A DNA stretch of 64,000 bases from Adineta steineri (lineage: Eukaryota > Rotifera > Eurotatoria > Adinetida > Adinetidae): NCBI GenBank assembly GCA_905250115.1, contig CAJNOI010000022.1, positions 434,001 through 498,000 of the forward strand, in the 5' to 3' direction. Within the stretch, counting starts at the first letter, position 1. Each line of letters begins with the position of its first letter. Made by a program: the position numbers and the translations under genes. The notes beneath the pieces were generated by a model. That model was given only the letters and a program-made list of their open reading frames with translations, ran no database searches and had not been told where the DNA came from. Below, piece by piece: positions 12,200 through 26,500 of this stretch.

Positions 12200-12886
12200 T
12201 TATAGATAACAGAAATTCATATTTTATTCGTTTTGATTCTCAAAGATTTTATTTGTTATCAAACCAATGAATTAACAGACTCATTTATTGTTCGAGACCT
12301 ATTTCAAAGTTATCTAAATACATGAACTGAGAGAGTAAACTTTTCTAAACAAAACGTACTACGAGAAGATCTTCAAATCTCGAAATTGAAGAAAGTTTCA
12401 AAGTTCTTTTATAAAGACAGGAGCCTGTTTTCTTGTTCTATTTTTCAATCAAAGTTCTGTAACCTTTAGATAAAAATCAAATCAAATGTAAGAATACAAA
12501 CATCATTTTAGTGTAAATAAATAATACTTGTCTTTTGACACTTTGTCTAAAAAATCCACGGTACTTTAGATAACTCGATAGACACTGGTATGTGACTATG
12601 ACGACGATTCTTTTTGTTTTTCTAACAATAGTCCCTTCTTTTAAAGCAAATCATAATCTAAATGATAATATCTATTTGAACTATGAGCGTGTGAGATGTA
12701 TACATTGATCTCACATCTGCATTCGCTCAAGACATTCTATAGTAATAAATTTGTCTATTTATTTATTATCAAAAAAACTAAGGTACTAAAAAAGGTTAAA
12801 GTAAAATACCACCATGTAGTAAGCATAAATATTTGGGTTAGTTTAAAAAAGAAAAAATGTTAGTAATGTGAAGTCAGCATTTAGTG
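12200..12886. other. Spacer downstream of the megasynthase
   Basis: AT-rich, with no gene seen. It contains the 46 bp palindromic element at 12684-12729 and presumably the polyadenylation region of the minus-strand megasynthase gene. Confidence 0.5.
12684..12729. repeat. Short palindromic element (46 bp)
   Basis: It begins TGAGCG and ends CGCTCA. Inside, TGTGAGAT pairs perfectly with ATCTCACA around a 10-base loop. The end design resembles the GAGGGTGTG-type palindromes at 29687, 41652, 45520 and 46786, but the sequence is diverged, so membership of that family is uncertain. Confidence 0.45.
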
Positions 12887-14533
12887 TTAAATATGAAGTG
12901 TGTTTTTTATTATCTTCTTGCGGAATATAACTCGATAATATTCTGCATGTCCTTGTTGCATATTATTATAAAGTTGAGTGCCAGGTAATCCAGCCAATAA
13001 ACGACAATATTCTTGATCTGCAGGTTGAATATAACGCTCAATAAAATCAGCACGTGAGTTATGTTGAATATCAAGTGCATGAAGAACATTTCTTGTAATG
13101 TTGATCTTCTCTTTCATAATAAATGCACTATTTGCTGTTAAATAATCAACCAGTACACTTGAACCGTCTACATCACACAATCCACACCAGAGAAAGTATC
13201 CATTTGGAGTAAGCACACGAGTAATTTCATTGACAAATCGCGTCACTGCTTCTATTTCATCAAAAATGTTTATTGTTTCAATTGAGAGAACAACATTCAT
13301 TGATTCATTTTGAAATGGCAAATGAGTTTTTGGATCAGCTATCATAAATGAGAGTTGAGGAATTGTTGAATAACATTGTTGACATAGGTTAATAATATCT
13401 CGAGAAGGATCTGTTCCAACATAAGATCGAGAAGCATATGCACGAACACACCAGGCAGCACCAGCACCTCTGCCACAACCCACTTCAAGTATATTTTGAT
13501 CTGTAAGTGTTACATTAGCAAGAACCTAGAATGAAAAACAAATTCTTCTCATGGTGACTGCTACTTCATTTGTCACTCATCATTTCATTCATTGTTTACT
13601 TTTTTGAGAAATACAGAAGTAAATTAAGACGGACCTAGTAGTTCTACACATTTGCTAATATATTTTTAAGAAAAAGATTTAAATCTTATGTTGATATTGT
13701 CATAACTAATATTGTGATTAGTTTATTTTGAGCTATTCGAACTAATGATTAACAACTCAAAAATTCTTCGGTTTTGATCGATTTACTATCTATCATTTGT
13801 CGAATGCTTATGATGAAGTAACTTCTTCTCATCAGAAGTCTGGCTAAAGATTATCAGAAGATTTTCTCTATTTTAAACAAAATCTCGTTTCACATTTTGT
13901 GTTTATCAGATATTTCTTTTAGAAATACACAAACAGTACACTATTACATTCCAGATCACGTATATGATAATATTGGAAAAGAATGCAGTAACTATATTAT
14001 TTTCTGGTGTATGAAATTTGTTCTGATTCACTTGTTATAAAATATATTATAAAACATTATCGTGATCTATGAAACAGAAGTTGAAACTGTCAATACGAAA
14101 ATACTCATGAAAGTAATGAATAAATTCATTTCTCTTTATTGTGATTTTTATGTTTTAGTTTATAAGTAATAAAGTAACTAAAACTATGGTATGAGTAAGA
14201 TTCTTATTAATTAATTCAGACATTAAAAGTTGATCTATGATACTATATCACAAATATTTCAACTCAAATGTATTTGATTTTTTCATTTGTCTTCACTTAC
14301 TTGTTCATAAAGTTTCTTCGAATAGTAACCAGCATTCTCATCAATATGCTCATCCAAATCTGCATAACCCCAATTCATAAATTGTAGTTCATTGACATTC
14401 TTATAGACATTTGAAATTTGTTCATACCACAATAAAGACAGTCGATCAAAGTTGTTAGATTTCTGTTCACATATGATGACATCATTGCAAATGGATGCAG
14501 ATCGAGATAATACTGATTTTGCTACGTAAGATT
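12887..14533 (-). other. Methyltransferase domain of the megasynthase (last two exons)
   Basis: Exons 14533-14301 and 13525-12887 encode a class I SAM-dependent methyltransferase. Motif I is ILEVGCGRGAGAAW (about 13450-13492), followed by GTDPSRDI with the ribose-binding Asp, a LSIE motif, and EITRVLTPNGYFLW. The lead-in FMNWGYADLDEH resembles phthiotriol/sterol-type methyltransferases, but the acceptor cannot be told. It joins the hexapeptide domain in phase (a C from exon 11 plus AA), which is why I treat it as the same protein. A separate gene would need a start in 14301-14533, where Met codons exist (for example in LQFMNWGY), so a stand-alone gene is not excluded. Confidence 0.7.
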
Positions 14534-17500
14534 CTAAAAGAAAGAAATTAAATATAATAAAATCATGAATATATATTTGTGATATGAGATGATCATCAGA
14601 AGAATAGTTTAACTTTGAATGATATTATTGTCAAAGAATTACAGAAAAAGATGTAAAGAAAAGAAAATGTACGATTTTATTTCTCAATTTTAGGAAAATA
14701 TGCTAAATATACAATCATATCAGATCGTTTGATATGTAGATCCTGATTTGCGTCGTGTCTAAATGTACTATGTATAGGATGTTCGAATTGAAAGTTGGTA
14801 TAACGAGAACATCAGGGTAATTCAGTGAACTTTTTAAAGAAGAAGATATGCGTTATCGATTGATTTCATGTTACGAAGAAATCTAGCAAATTTTTTTCAT
14901 CGATATGCAATACAAATCTCTTATTAATAGGATTTGAATAGACAGTTTAGAGTCAAATATAATGGCAAGATACATTTAAATTTGATGTATATTAACAACA
15001 AGTCATAAAAGACAACACAAGTATACTAAATGCGTTATATATATCATAGATAAATCAATTGAAAAGTTAATGAGCATAAAAGCTATTTTAAATGACATGT
15101 CATATCGTTCAGATGACTTTTTCAGTTACTTGCCATCAATAATAGAAAATGATTTATTCATTCAGACGTTTTCATTCTAAGACGCAGAAAAATCATACGA
15201 CAGTCAAATGAGTATATATCATTACAAGAAATTTAGAGAATATGACAGATGGGAAGCTCAAGATAGTCATGCTTTAAATAATTCAGATAAAGAAATATTC
15301 AAAATCATCACGAACAAACTGCAATTTACAGAATATTATCTAACATCTTAATAGTATAATAAAACACAAGTGTACATAGCTTCATCTATCTAAATGACTT
15401 ACGTGCAGGAAGTCCTTTCCATTGTGTGTTTGATTGCAATAGATCATTTTTCATTACGAGTGTAAAAGGATAAAGTCGATTGTTACCTATGAGTTTACAA
15501 CCCGACATTACAATTGACCCACTCATAAGTACGCATGAGCTGCCTACTGTAACAGGAACTAGTTTCAAAATACGCTGTTCAAAAGTGTGACCCTGAAATG
15601 ATTGTACAGAACAAAAATCTATAGATAAAAATGACGCGAAATGTATATACTACCATAATATGAGCACTGACATGAAGTCGAACATTATCTCCAATAGTCA
15701 CCAAATTGTAATCAAAAATAGAGCAAACATCAGGTAAGATCACATTGTTGCCGATGCTTGCACCATATGCTCGAAATAATCGAATGAGCCATTGTGTATT
15801 ACCAAGAAATGAAGAAATAAAAATTTCATGATCTACTCGTAGGTTTCTTATTATTTGTCCGACTATTTCATTATCTGTATATAAATGCCATCGATCGAAA
15901 CTGCATACAATTATTGTGTGAAGAATTGGTCCACCAATAAGACCACATGACCAATAGATGCCTGTGAGAAGAAATTTGCTAATATAATGAGAAAAGCATG
16001 TCTTCCAAAATGGAATAGTTTTAATTTGATCTTCCGTTGCTTCTCTAATGGGCATTTGAAATGGCATAGCACGAGCTGGAACACCAATAAAAATATCTCC
16101 ATCATTGCTATTCGTTTCTCGAGTGACACGTGTTAAATTGCCAACCATAGTATGAGATGCGAGATGGCTACCTGGCAAAATTGAACATATATTACCAAGG
16201 TTTGTATGAGATCCGAGTGTTATCCAATCTACACGATGATCACCCTCAGGTGTCATCTCAGTAGGAACTAATAAAACGTAACCAAAAACAGTGACTCCTG
16301 TTTGAATTTTCAACAGATTTGTTGGATAGGACAAGAAGGTATTTATATAGGCGAGTTTCACATTATCTTCAACTTGAGCACCTAACCAACGAAGAATAAA
16401 CGGATAAAGATAATCATATCTAGTTGGTAGTAACCATGCATGATGAAAACTAGATACAATTAATTGACGAAACCACACCTTATGTAAATATGACCATGAT
16501 GCAATTGGATATGTCTCACCAGCAGTACAAGAACCGACTACAAATTTTAAGAGAAAGAGAGTGATAAAACAAGCAATAATTGACCACAAAGTCCAGCAAA
16601 AAGCAATACTAATAGGTAGTGGTATTTGTTGAACTGAATAAACTTTATAGACAATGAGTAAAAGTGTACAATGAATACAGATCAATGAGATAAGCACAAT
16701 AAATTCATAGATCTTGTGCAATATTGATAATGATGGGTTATTATATGTGACTGAAATGTCTGATGAAATCAATTTATGTTCGTCACCATCGATAATCGTT
16801 CGAGATGCGATGAAGCCAGTGACTGACGACATAGGCTGAACAATAATATTATCTTGCATATCAACACCACCAAACAGAATTGATCTCGCACTGATTGAAC
16901 AATAGCAACCAATTTTAATTGAATGTAATGCAAAAGTATTATTATCATTGAAATATAAAGAGTTTAGAGTCGTTTTATCAGCAATCCAAGTTCCCTCACT
17001 AATATATAATAACCATGGAGCATCAATAGTTGTGGTATAAATATGCGCGTTGAGACTTATTCGAGCACCGCAAAGATGAAGATAACAATTGTACAAAGAT
17101 GTACCAAGCAGATGTTGCAACCAGAATGTATTGTTATTCCATAGTCGGTCTAAAAACCACCAACGATAATAGCTCCAAGAGAAAATATTGTCATCTTTGA
17201 TGGTTCGTGGTGAAAGTAGACGAGAACATATGACATAGAATAGAAGATGACATATTGGTAAGATAGGAAAAAGAAGTGGATACCATCGATGAATTATCAT
17301 GATAGGCAACAACCACTGGCAAACAAGGAGTGCAATACCTAAAGATTCTATGACAAATGACGGTGCAAGACGATCATGTATCTGATGAATTTCATTGACT
17401 GTGGGAGGTGTCTCTTGTAGTTTTTCCAAAGCTAATATAGGTTCTATAGCTTGAGCCAATTGTCGAATAGATGGATTAGTAAATAAAAGACCGATGTCAA

Positions 17501-20500
17501 CCTTATTGCATACCTGTTGACGAATTAATGCGAGTGCAAGAATAGCACTTAATGACGTTCCACCAAGTTGACCAAAAGGAACATCAACATGAGGAGATTC
17601 GGTATGAAAAGCTTGATTAAATATATCTTGTAACTGTTTTTCTAAGGTGGTGTGCGGCACATTACCATTACGATTATCAGCTGACGACGAAAAATTAGAT
17701 GGTGGTAGAAGTTTTCGGTCTACTTTTCCATTTGGATTCAAAGGTAGTTTATCAAGAATAATAAAGAAAGATGGAATCATATGTGGTGGAAGATAAGATT
17801 GACAATATTCACGTAGTTCTTCTTCAATGATATGAGAAGATTGAACATATGCAACTAAATAATCATCTTTCCATTTCATAACAACACAAGCAGATATCGA
17901 TGTAATGTTAAGTAAACATCGTTCGATTTCACCAAGTTCAATTCGTTGTCCATGAAGTTTTATTTGATGATCTTTTCTTCCTTGATAATGAAGAAGACCA
18001 TTGCTATCCATTCTAACAAGATCACCTGTTCGATAAAATAGTTGACCATCTATTTCAACAAGAGCTTTTGCTGACAAATCGTCACGTCCAAGATAACCAG
18101 CAAAGACACCTGCTCCTCCCACAAACAGTTCACCTTCTTGACCAGTAACAGATAGTTCCACATATTCATTCATAATCATACACCGATAGTTGGGTAGTGG
18201 ACGTCCAATTGGAATGCTGATCATATTTAGATTTTTACCAATGACATAACCGGTGCAATCGACAGTTGTTTCTGCAGGTCCATAGATATTCCATACAGAA
18301 CAATCTTGTGGCAGATATGTATATAACTTATCAATAAGTTGAACTGTGCTTGTTTCTCCTAGAAAGTTTCAAGAATAAGTACCTAATAAATAAAATGTGA
18401 GACGTACCACCAATATCAACATTACGCAAACTATTCAAATTTGGAATGCTATGACTTTGTAGAAATTCCAACAAAATATTGACATATGCTGGTACGCACT
18501 GTAAATATGATACCTGTTTTTCAGTCAACGTCTTCGTCATGTAGTCTAAATCCATATTTCCTTGAGGACGAAGCATTACAATCGTTGAGCCACTGATTAA
18601 AGATCCAATGATTTCTTGAGCATGCACATCATATGAACAGCTAGCCATTTGCATCATAGTATCTTTATTTGTGAATAAATTCAATCGAACTAGAGAATCA
18701 ATGCAAGCCAACAAATTTCGATGACGAATCTGAACCTAAAAAGGAAAATTCAAATAAAACTATTACTTAGACAAGAATTCGTCTTACTCCCTTCGATGTT
18801 CCTGTTGAACCACTAGTAAAAACAATATATGCAATATTGTCTACCGTTACTACAATATCCGAAAGACGATCGATAATTATAGATCTGTTCCTGTGGCCAA
18901 CAGTCCATATTAAATCTATGTTACATGAAACGATTTCACTAGAAAACTTAAACGTTATAGAATGCTGAACAAGAACAAGGCGACTTTGAGTTTGTTGTGT
19001 GAGTGCATACAAACGATGTTCTGGATCTCGAGGTGACAGTGGACAATAAACACCACCGGCCATTTCAATTCCCATGATACCAATTACCTAATCAAGAATC
19101 AATCTCATATTTACACCAATAGTTACTTTTCTTAGTTAACTTACCATTGACAAACTTCGCTCGACACACTGGCAAACGACCTCACCTGGAGTAATAAGAT
19201 ATTCATTAAGAAGAGTGAAAGATAATACTTGAACATAATATAGCAGTTCACAATATGTCAAAGATTGTTCATCTAGTTCAACAGCTAGCTTTTGTGGATG
19301 TTTCATTACTTGATATACAAATTCATGATGAACACAAGTGAAAGGAGATGAAAATGATATTTGTGTATTATTCAATGATTGCATTAGATATTGTTCATTT
19401 GATAATATTAGTGATAATTCATAGATAGGTTTGTTTATTTGATTATCAATCATAGATGTAGATAATTGATGTAATATGAAATGAAATCGTTGAGAAATCT
19501 TCTCCACTGTCTCTCTATTGAACAAATCAAGTGATGCATTGATTGTGCATGAGAGTTGATTCATGTTCAAATCATGATGAACTGAAAGAGAGAAGTCAAA
19601 TACACTTAATATATCATCTTCATTAGTGTTGAATGAGAAAGATTCTGAAACAAGTTGAGAATCACCAATCGTCACTGTATTATTATTCCTGTATGATACA
19701 AATTCCAGAGATGTATCCAGAAATGCATGTTTACAAATATGTGGATGTTGATTAAGAATACGTTGAAGTGGAAAATATGAATATTTCATACTATTTGTTG
19801 TTACCTCTCGAACATGTTCGAGTAACTGATGAAAACACCAATGACGATTTAGTTGACATTGTAGTGGAATGACATTCTCAAACAATCCAATGATTGATTG
19901 AAGTTCATCTCTATATCGATTATTATTAATATTCATAGCCAGACATAGATCTGTTTGTCCATTAGTTAATTTAAATAGAACGATGAAATAAATAGCAAAT
20001 GTGAGATGTTCAATTGATATGTTGTTTGATGATGTATAGAGAAGAAAATAATGGGAAAGATCTTGACCAAAATCAAATGAAATAGATGTTCCGCGACCAG
20101 TTCGATGTTCATTCGAGAGACGATATCGATCAAATGGTAGTGACAAAGGTTGATCCAGTTTACAATCATGAAGAACATCAAGCCAAAACATACTTGCATC
20201 AGTCATTGACATTTCTTGTTCAATAACAGCATCTACAAAAGTAAAGAAAAGAATGTATTAGAAAAGAGAAAAGTAGAAGTAGTATTTCTATTTACAGTCA
20301 AGATAACGAAGATTACTGTTGTCATCATATAATAATTGGCCTGTTGTATATGCTTGATTGAGATCATGATGAAACACTTTCACTGATGGAAAATCAAACA
20401 AAGCATGATGAAAGTTGAAAATAAGTAGATCTTTGTGAGAAAGAAGATGGTTTGAGGAGATTTGTTTGTAATAAACAAGATGACATCGAAAAACAAGACC

Positions 20501-23500
20501 TTGAGCTAGATCAAACAGATGAGAATTACGTTTCTCATCGTGTAAAATCTGATTGAGTTGTTCATCTGTTTCATAGGTAGTTTCGATGATTGAAAACATA
20601 TCAGTGTAGTTGTCTTCATGAGTAATAACTCTTTGCATAAGTAGATTCTTTTCGTTGTCGAAATGAAGTGATGTATGAAGTGAGGGATGCTTGTTAACAG
20701 TAAGATAAAGAGCATGACGAAGTTGTTTAATCGATAAAGTATGATATGGTTGTAGACGATAAACAAAAGGCATATTATAGATTGCAGTTTGAGGTTTTTC
20801 TGGATCGAATCTAATTCTTTCATCAAGCCATATACGAGCTTGTGCAAATGATGCTGGTGCTAGAATAATGAGAACTTAGTGAATTATAATGTAAAATCTG
20901 GATAGGGAAATGCTGCATGATATCAATAGTGTAGTCACTTTTCATCTAATCGCCTCTCTAACTAACCAGAATTCATATTAAAAATATTGGCGCTGTATTT
21001 TCTGATATCAGTAATAGAAACTATTTGAATACCCCACAATGAAAAGCCTAACATTGCATGTATTGAAATGAATATGTTTTCATATTCATTTTTTATAGAT
21101 ACTTCATATTCGCCATGTCTGCAGAAGAAAGATCTGACTTTGAAGATTTAGTATGAAACTTTTGAAGTTTTGCAACTTATGTCATTATTGATGTTCTAAT
21201 ACGTACATGTAGACAGAACTTACCAAAGATTCAGCAGATTTACCATGTAAGAGATCATATGGAGGTTAGAACTTTTACATAGATGTACACATCGAAATAT
21301 CTTCTATATCATAATGACGGCCGCATTTCTATATTATTTTTCCTACGTGGATCATGCAGAAGACAAGAAACTTGAAAAAAACGGCTTAAAGGTAGTTTGG
21401 CCCCCTCCCTCTTTTTTGATCCTATCCAGTTCTCAACGAAGTAGGGTCAGCCAAGCTGAAACTTTTATCACATGCAGAGTACAGCAAATAATGTGACCCG
21501 TGTTTGAAGAGTTAATTGAAAAGTGAGTTTTTAGGAGTATTCTACGAAAAAAGTATATTATCAAAGATTTCCGTTGTGATCCCCACTTACGTAGAGTACA
21601 CTTAGAAGTATCTGTGATAAAATTTTCAGACTTCTCGGACAAACTTAGAGGTGGATCGTAATGGAACTCGATAGACATCCTTGAAAAACATGCTATTTTC
21701 TTAGAATATCTCTAAAAACACACTTTTCCATTAATTTCTCGATCATAGGTCTCATCATTTGCTGTGCTCTGTATGCGGTAAACGTTTCAGCTTTGTTGGG
21801 CTTACCATCGTTGAGCAGTGGGTATGATCAAAAAAAGAGATGGTGGGTACCCTTAATTTAGGGCCCTAGTATTTAAAAAAATGAAAAGGCAAAATTGTAC
21901 AACTAACACTGTAATATTTCAGTGAATATCATCTGATTCCGTTCTCTGAGATTCTCAGTGTTTCATGCCAGTCGATGTATGAGTGATTCTTTAGAAAATC
22001 TACCAGAGTTTACATCAACTTTCTTTCAATGGAATGAAACTTCCAGCGTTTGTAGAGGTTGTAACTGTACGTATATCTGTGGACTCAAAAAAAATTTAAA
22101 ACTTTTCCAAGGGCTCGAAAAGGAAGATATAAGGTACGTTTTGCTGACGAATCTGAAGTTCAGCCACCTCTCCTGTTTTAAATACGAGAAATCTGGAAAT
22201 CTTACCATATATAGTATTCACTAACCAGAGCTGGGCGAGTACGGACTTTCTCGAGTACGAGTCCGAGTACGAGTACCAGCAAAATCGTACTCGAGTACCA
22301 ACACGAGTACTATTGTATCGAGGGTGACTAAGAGTTTTTGCCATAGTTGGTAGGGGGAAAAATCTATATTTAAACAGTCGAAACAAAAAGACGTCAAGAA
22401 TTCATGTCATCCATGCAGCACATGATCACATAGTATTTTTTTATGAGACATAATGAAGAACTCCAAGATCATATCCTCGAGTACGAAAAAAAATCCATTC
22501 AAGTACTTCGAGTACTTTTCTCAGCTCTGGTGCCACTAACACCATCATTTTTTGTATCGAACAATATTTTCTTCCTGTTCTGTTTTTCGAGAAAATGTTA
22601 CAGAAAGACGACGATTATTTTTATAGTTTTTGTGGTCAGACATCTTTATGAAACTCAAATGAATTTGTACCTCTTATTAATGTGTTAAAATTATCAAAGT
22701 ATTTTTTGTTAACGTTAAGATCCGTAGGTCTGTGGCTCGTTCTTGTATCGATTGAAAAGGTTATCTTTGGAATCTTCTTTCAAATTTTTGTCGATTTTGA
22801 ATCGTCATCATGCACAGCCACGGAATTTCGAGAGTGTATCCTATAATGAACATTCATCAGCACACCTATTTCTACCGTTCTTGAAAGTTTCATTTACACA
22901 ATGCGATTTCACTGAAAAAAGCTTACCAGCCCAACTTCTTTGCACTTGAAATATGAAAATCACACATTTCCTTCAGCTCAGTTATGCTCATTCAAAATCT
23001 ATATGGTGAATAATATCTAATAGACGATACCTGCTCTCGAAGGATAGTCGATCGTCAGAGAAATTGTCTGTCTTACTTATACTCGCATTTCAACCAGAAA
23101 TTATTTCTTTAGTTTCTTTACGGGAGCTCTATTTTTTACTTACTTGTTACCATTTGTTCATTATTTGTTTTTTTATTTTTCTAACCGTTGATTTAACTGA
23201 GAGCATTAGTAAGATGATTCGCACATCTATAATCGGTCTTTACCAAAGAATGTCTGTCATGGAGGGAGAGAAAGTCGCAAAGCCTCGATTAAATATACGT
23301 TCACTATTTTTTGTCAAAAGATACGTGAGTTCTAGAAAATCGATTTTCAAGATGTTCTGAACAAAATCATTGTTAAACTTGCTATAAACATCCTAGAAAA
23401 CGCTCAAAATGGACTTTTTCGGTCAAATAACATTGGACAAGAACGAAAATTTTAGGAATGGTACTGCTAGATGTGCGTATGAAAGACTACCAAAAAACAG

Positions 23501-26500
23501 ATTTTGAGAGTCCCATAGTTGTACTACAGGTGAGAGTAGAAAACTGAGAAATTTCTAAAAATAGGTCAAAAAGATGTCTTGCCATTTGATCTAAGAGCAA
23601 GCTAGCGACTGCTGAACTTTAGCGTTGCATAGAGGACATGTCGGCGATTCTAAAGCACTGATAGCAATTAAAAATCTATTTTAACTACATAGAAATATTT
23701 TTGCTCAAAAATATCAAAACCTTGCATTTTTTCGTAACTGTTTCCCAAAAACCTAACGTGGTGAAACAAAATTTCGGCTATAAAAAATAATCACGTTATT
23801 AGTAAGTATTATATATAGTAAAATTTTCAGACTTTCATCATTTAAAATAGAGGAGCTTGCTAACCTCCAGATTGGTCAGCAAAAACTACGTTGCATACTC
23901 CCTTTCGACCACTTTAAAAAGTTTAAAATTGTTTTTCATCCTACAGTTATTGTTATAGTTACAAGCTTCAGAAACACCAAAAATTTCATTTCATTCATAG
24001 AAAGTTGATGTGAACTCTGATGGGCTTTCGAGACAATCACCCATCAGTCTAACAAATAAAAAAAATCTAAAATATTACAGATAAACATACCCTCATTGCC
24101 AATATTTGGTAATCTAGAAAAGATTGTTCCCTGCATTTCTTCAGCTTCTTTTGGTAGAATAAGCGACAGATTGCTAATAGAGTTCATTGATCGATTAATC
24201 TGATTAGAATTAGATTTTGAAGAGAAAAGTTGAAAGAATAGATGTTGAAATCTTTCAGCTATACAAGCAACTGTTGTTTCATTAAACAAATCACATGAGC
24301 AGACAAAACTACATGTTAATCTACTATCATTCAATGTAGGATTGTCAATAAATGATACCATAAAATCAAATGTAGCCATTACAGGTGATTGGTTTAGTGT
24401 TGCTTGTTGTAGACTTGTTTCACCAAAAGATAATTGATCCACATCTGATGAAATAGTGATAAATTGAAATGCTGTTTCAAGAAATGAAACATTTGATTGA
24501 TTAAGATGAATATCATTAAGAATATGTTGTAAAGGATAATAAGAATGTTGAAGAATTGAGAAACATTTTTCTTGAACATGTTTGACAAGTTCATCGAACG
24601 ACCAATGAGGATTAATTTGAATGCGATAAGGCAATGTTGCAACAAACATTCCAATGATAGTTTCTAACTCACTTCTATATCGATTAGCATCAAAAGAAGC
24701 AATACATAAATCATTTTGTCCATGAGTTAATTTGAATAAGAATACATAAAATGTAGCCAATCCTAATTGAAAAGGTGTTATGTGATGTGATGATGCATAC
24801 TTAAGAAATGAACTTGAAATATTATCATCAAATGATATTTGAGCTATAGAAGCTAAACCAGATCGCTGATCAGTTGATAAACGCGATCGATCAAATGGTA
24901 ATGACAATGGATATTGTAGATTGGATCCTTCAAGTTGCGAGTGCCAGAATTCATGTGATAATGTCATATCCATTTGATGTTCAAAAACTGAATAATCAAT
25001 ATATTCTATGGCATTATCTTCTATAGATAATGGACTGTTAGTCTCATAAGCAAGAGAAAGTTCTCGAAGAAAAATTGATAGGGATATTTTATCAAATGCT
25101 GAATGATGAATATTAAATAAAATGAAATCATCATTCATCAGTAGATCATCATTTTGTGATGAAAACAAATTTAAATGATAATGACGAAGAATATGACAAT
25201 GGATGACACGCCCTTTTGATAAATCAAATAAATCAGAATGATTTAGTATATCACTTATTGTTTTTTCAATTTCACAATCATTATCCTTGTCAAGATTAAT
25301 TATTGAAAATCCATAGGGTTTCATTTCATCATGAATGATATTCACATTGAAGCAATGTTGTATAAGAGTGCCATTACTATCAAGATAAAGTGCTGTACGA
25401 AAAATACTGTGTTTGATGATGACAAATTGAAATGCTCGATGTAATCGATCAATTGATATATGATTATCTTTAGATGATGATGATATACGATAAAGTAATG
25501 GAATGGCATATATGGTATTATTGTTTCTAGGTGAAAAACGAATTTGTTCATCGAGAAATATTCTTTCTTGAGCAAATGATGCTCGAGCTAAAATGTATGA
25601 AAAGAACAGAATTGAATAATGAAAAAAACATTTTTTTGAATACCTTGAGTGAGATGTAATGAAGACCATGAGCTATCGATATGTTGTTCAATATTAAGAG
25701 CTTGATGAATGAATTGAGCATGACCAATAATTGTTGGATTTTGTAATAGATCAGTTATTGAAAGGGATTTTGTATCTAGATGAAATGTTGTTTTGTATCG
25801 ATGTAAAAGCTCTATAAGAATAAGAGAATGTCCACCAATTAGGAAAATATTTGTATCAATTGAGATTTGTTTATGATCACAAATGTCACACCAAATATGT
25901 TGAATAGTAACTTCAATTGCATTTCGTGGTTGTAATGATTTAACATGATTTTTGAGATGTATTGATGGAAAGTGAGAGAAATCAGGTGAAGGAAGTTGTT
26001 TTCGATCTACTTTTCCATTTTGATTCAATGGTAGTTTATCAAGAATAATAAAGAAAGATGGAATCATATGTGGTGGTAGATGAGATTGACAATGTTGACG
26101 TAGTTGTTCTTCGTTGATATGAGAAGACTGAACATAAGCAATTAGATGATCATCGTTGTATTTCATGACAACACAAGTAGATATGGATGTAATGTTAAGT
26201 AAACATCGTTCGATTTCACCAAGCTCAATTCGCTGTCCATGCAGTTTGATTTGATGATCTTTTCTTCCTTGATAATGAAGAAGACCATCATTATCCCTTC
26301 TAACAACATCACCTGTTCGATAAAATGGTTCGCCATCTATTTCAACAAGAGCTTTTGCAGTTAAGTCATCACGTCCAAGATAACCAGCAAACACACCTGC
26401 TCCACCTACAAATAGCTCACCTTCCTGACCGCTAACAGATGATTGTAAATATTGATTCATAACCATGCATCGGTAATTTGAAAGCGGCCTACCAATTGCA

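Noticed and set aside
20860-24090. A hidden adenylation-carrier module in the long gap.
   Set aside because: None of the core motifs (SGSTG, YGPxE, YRTGD, GGxSL) could be found on the minus strand.
24394-25575. Isoleucine/leucine-rich 77-86 codon frames on the minus strand (24394-24654 and 25342-25575) suggesting membrane proteins.
   Set aside because: They are other-frame shadows of the condensation domain exon.
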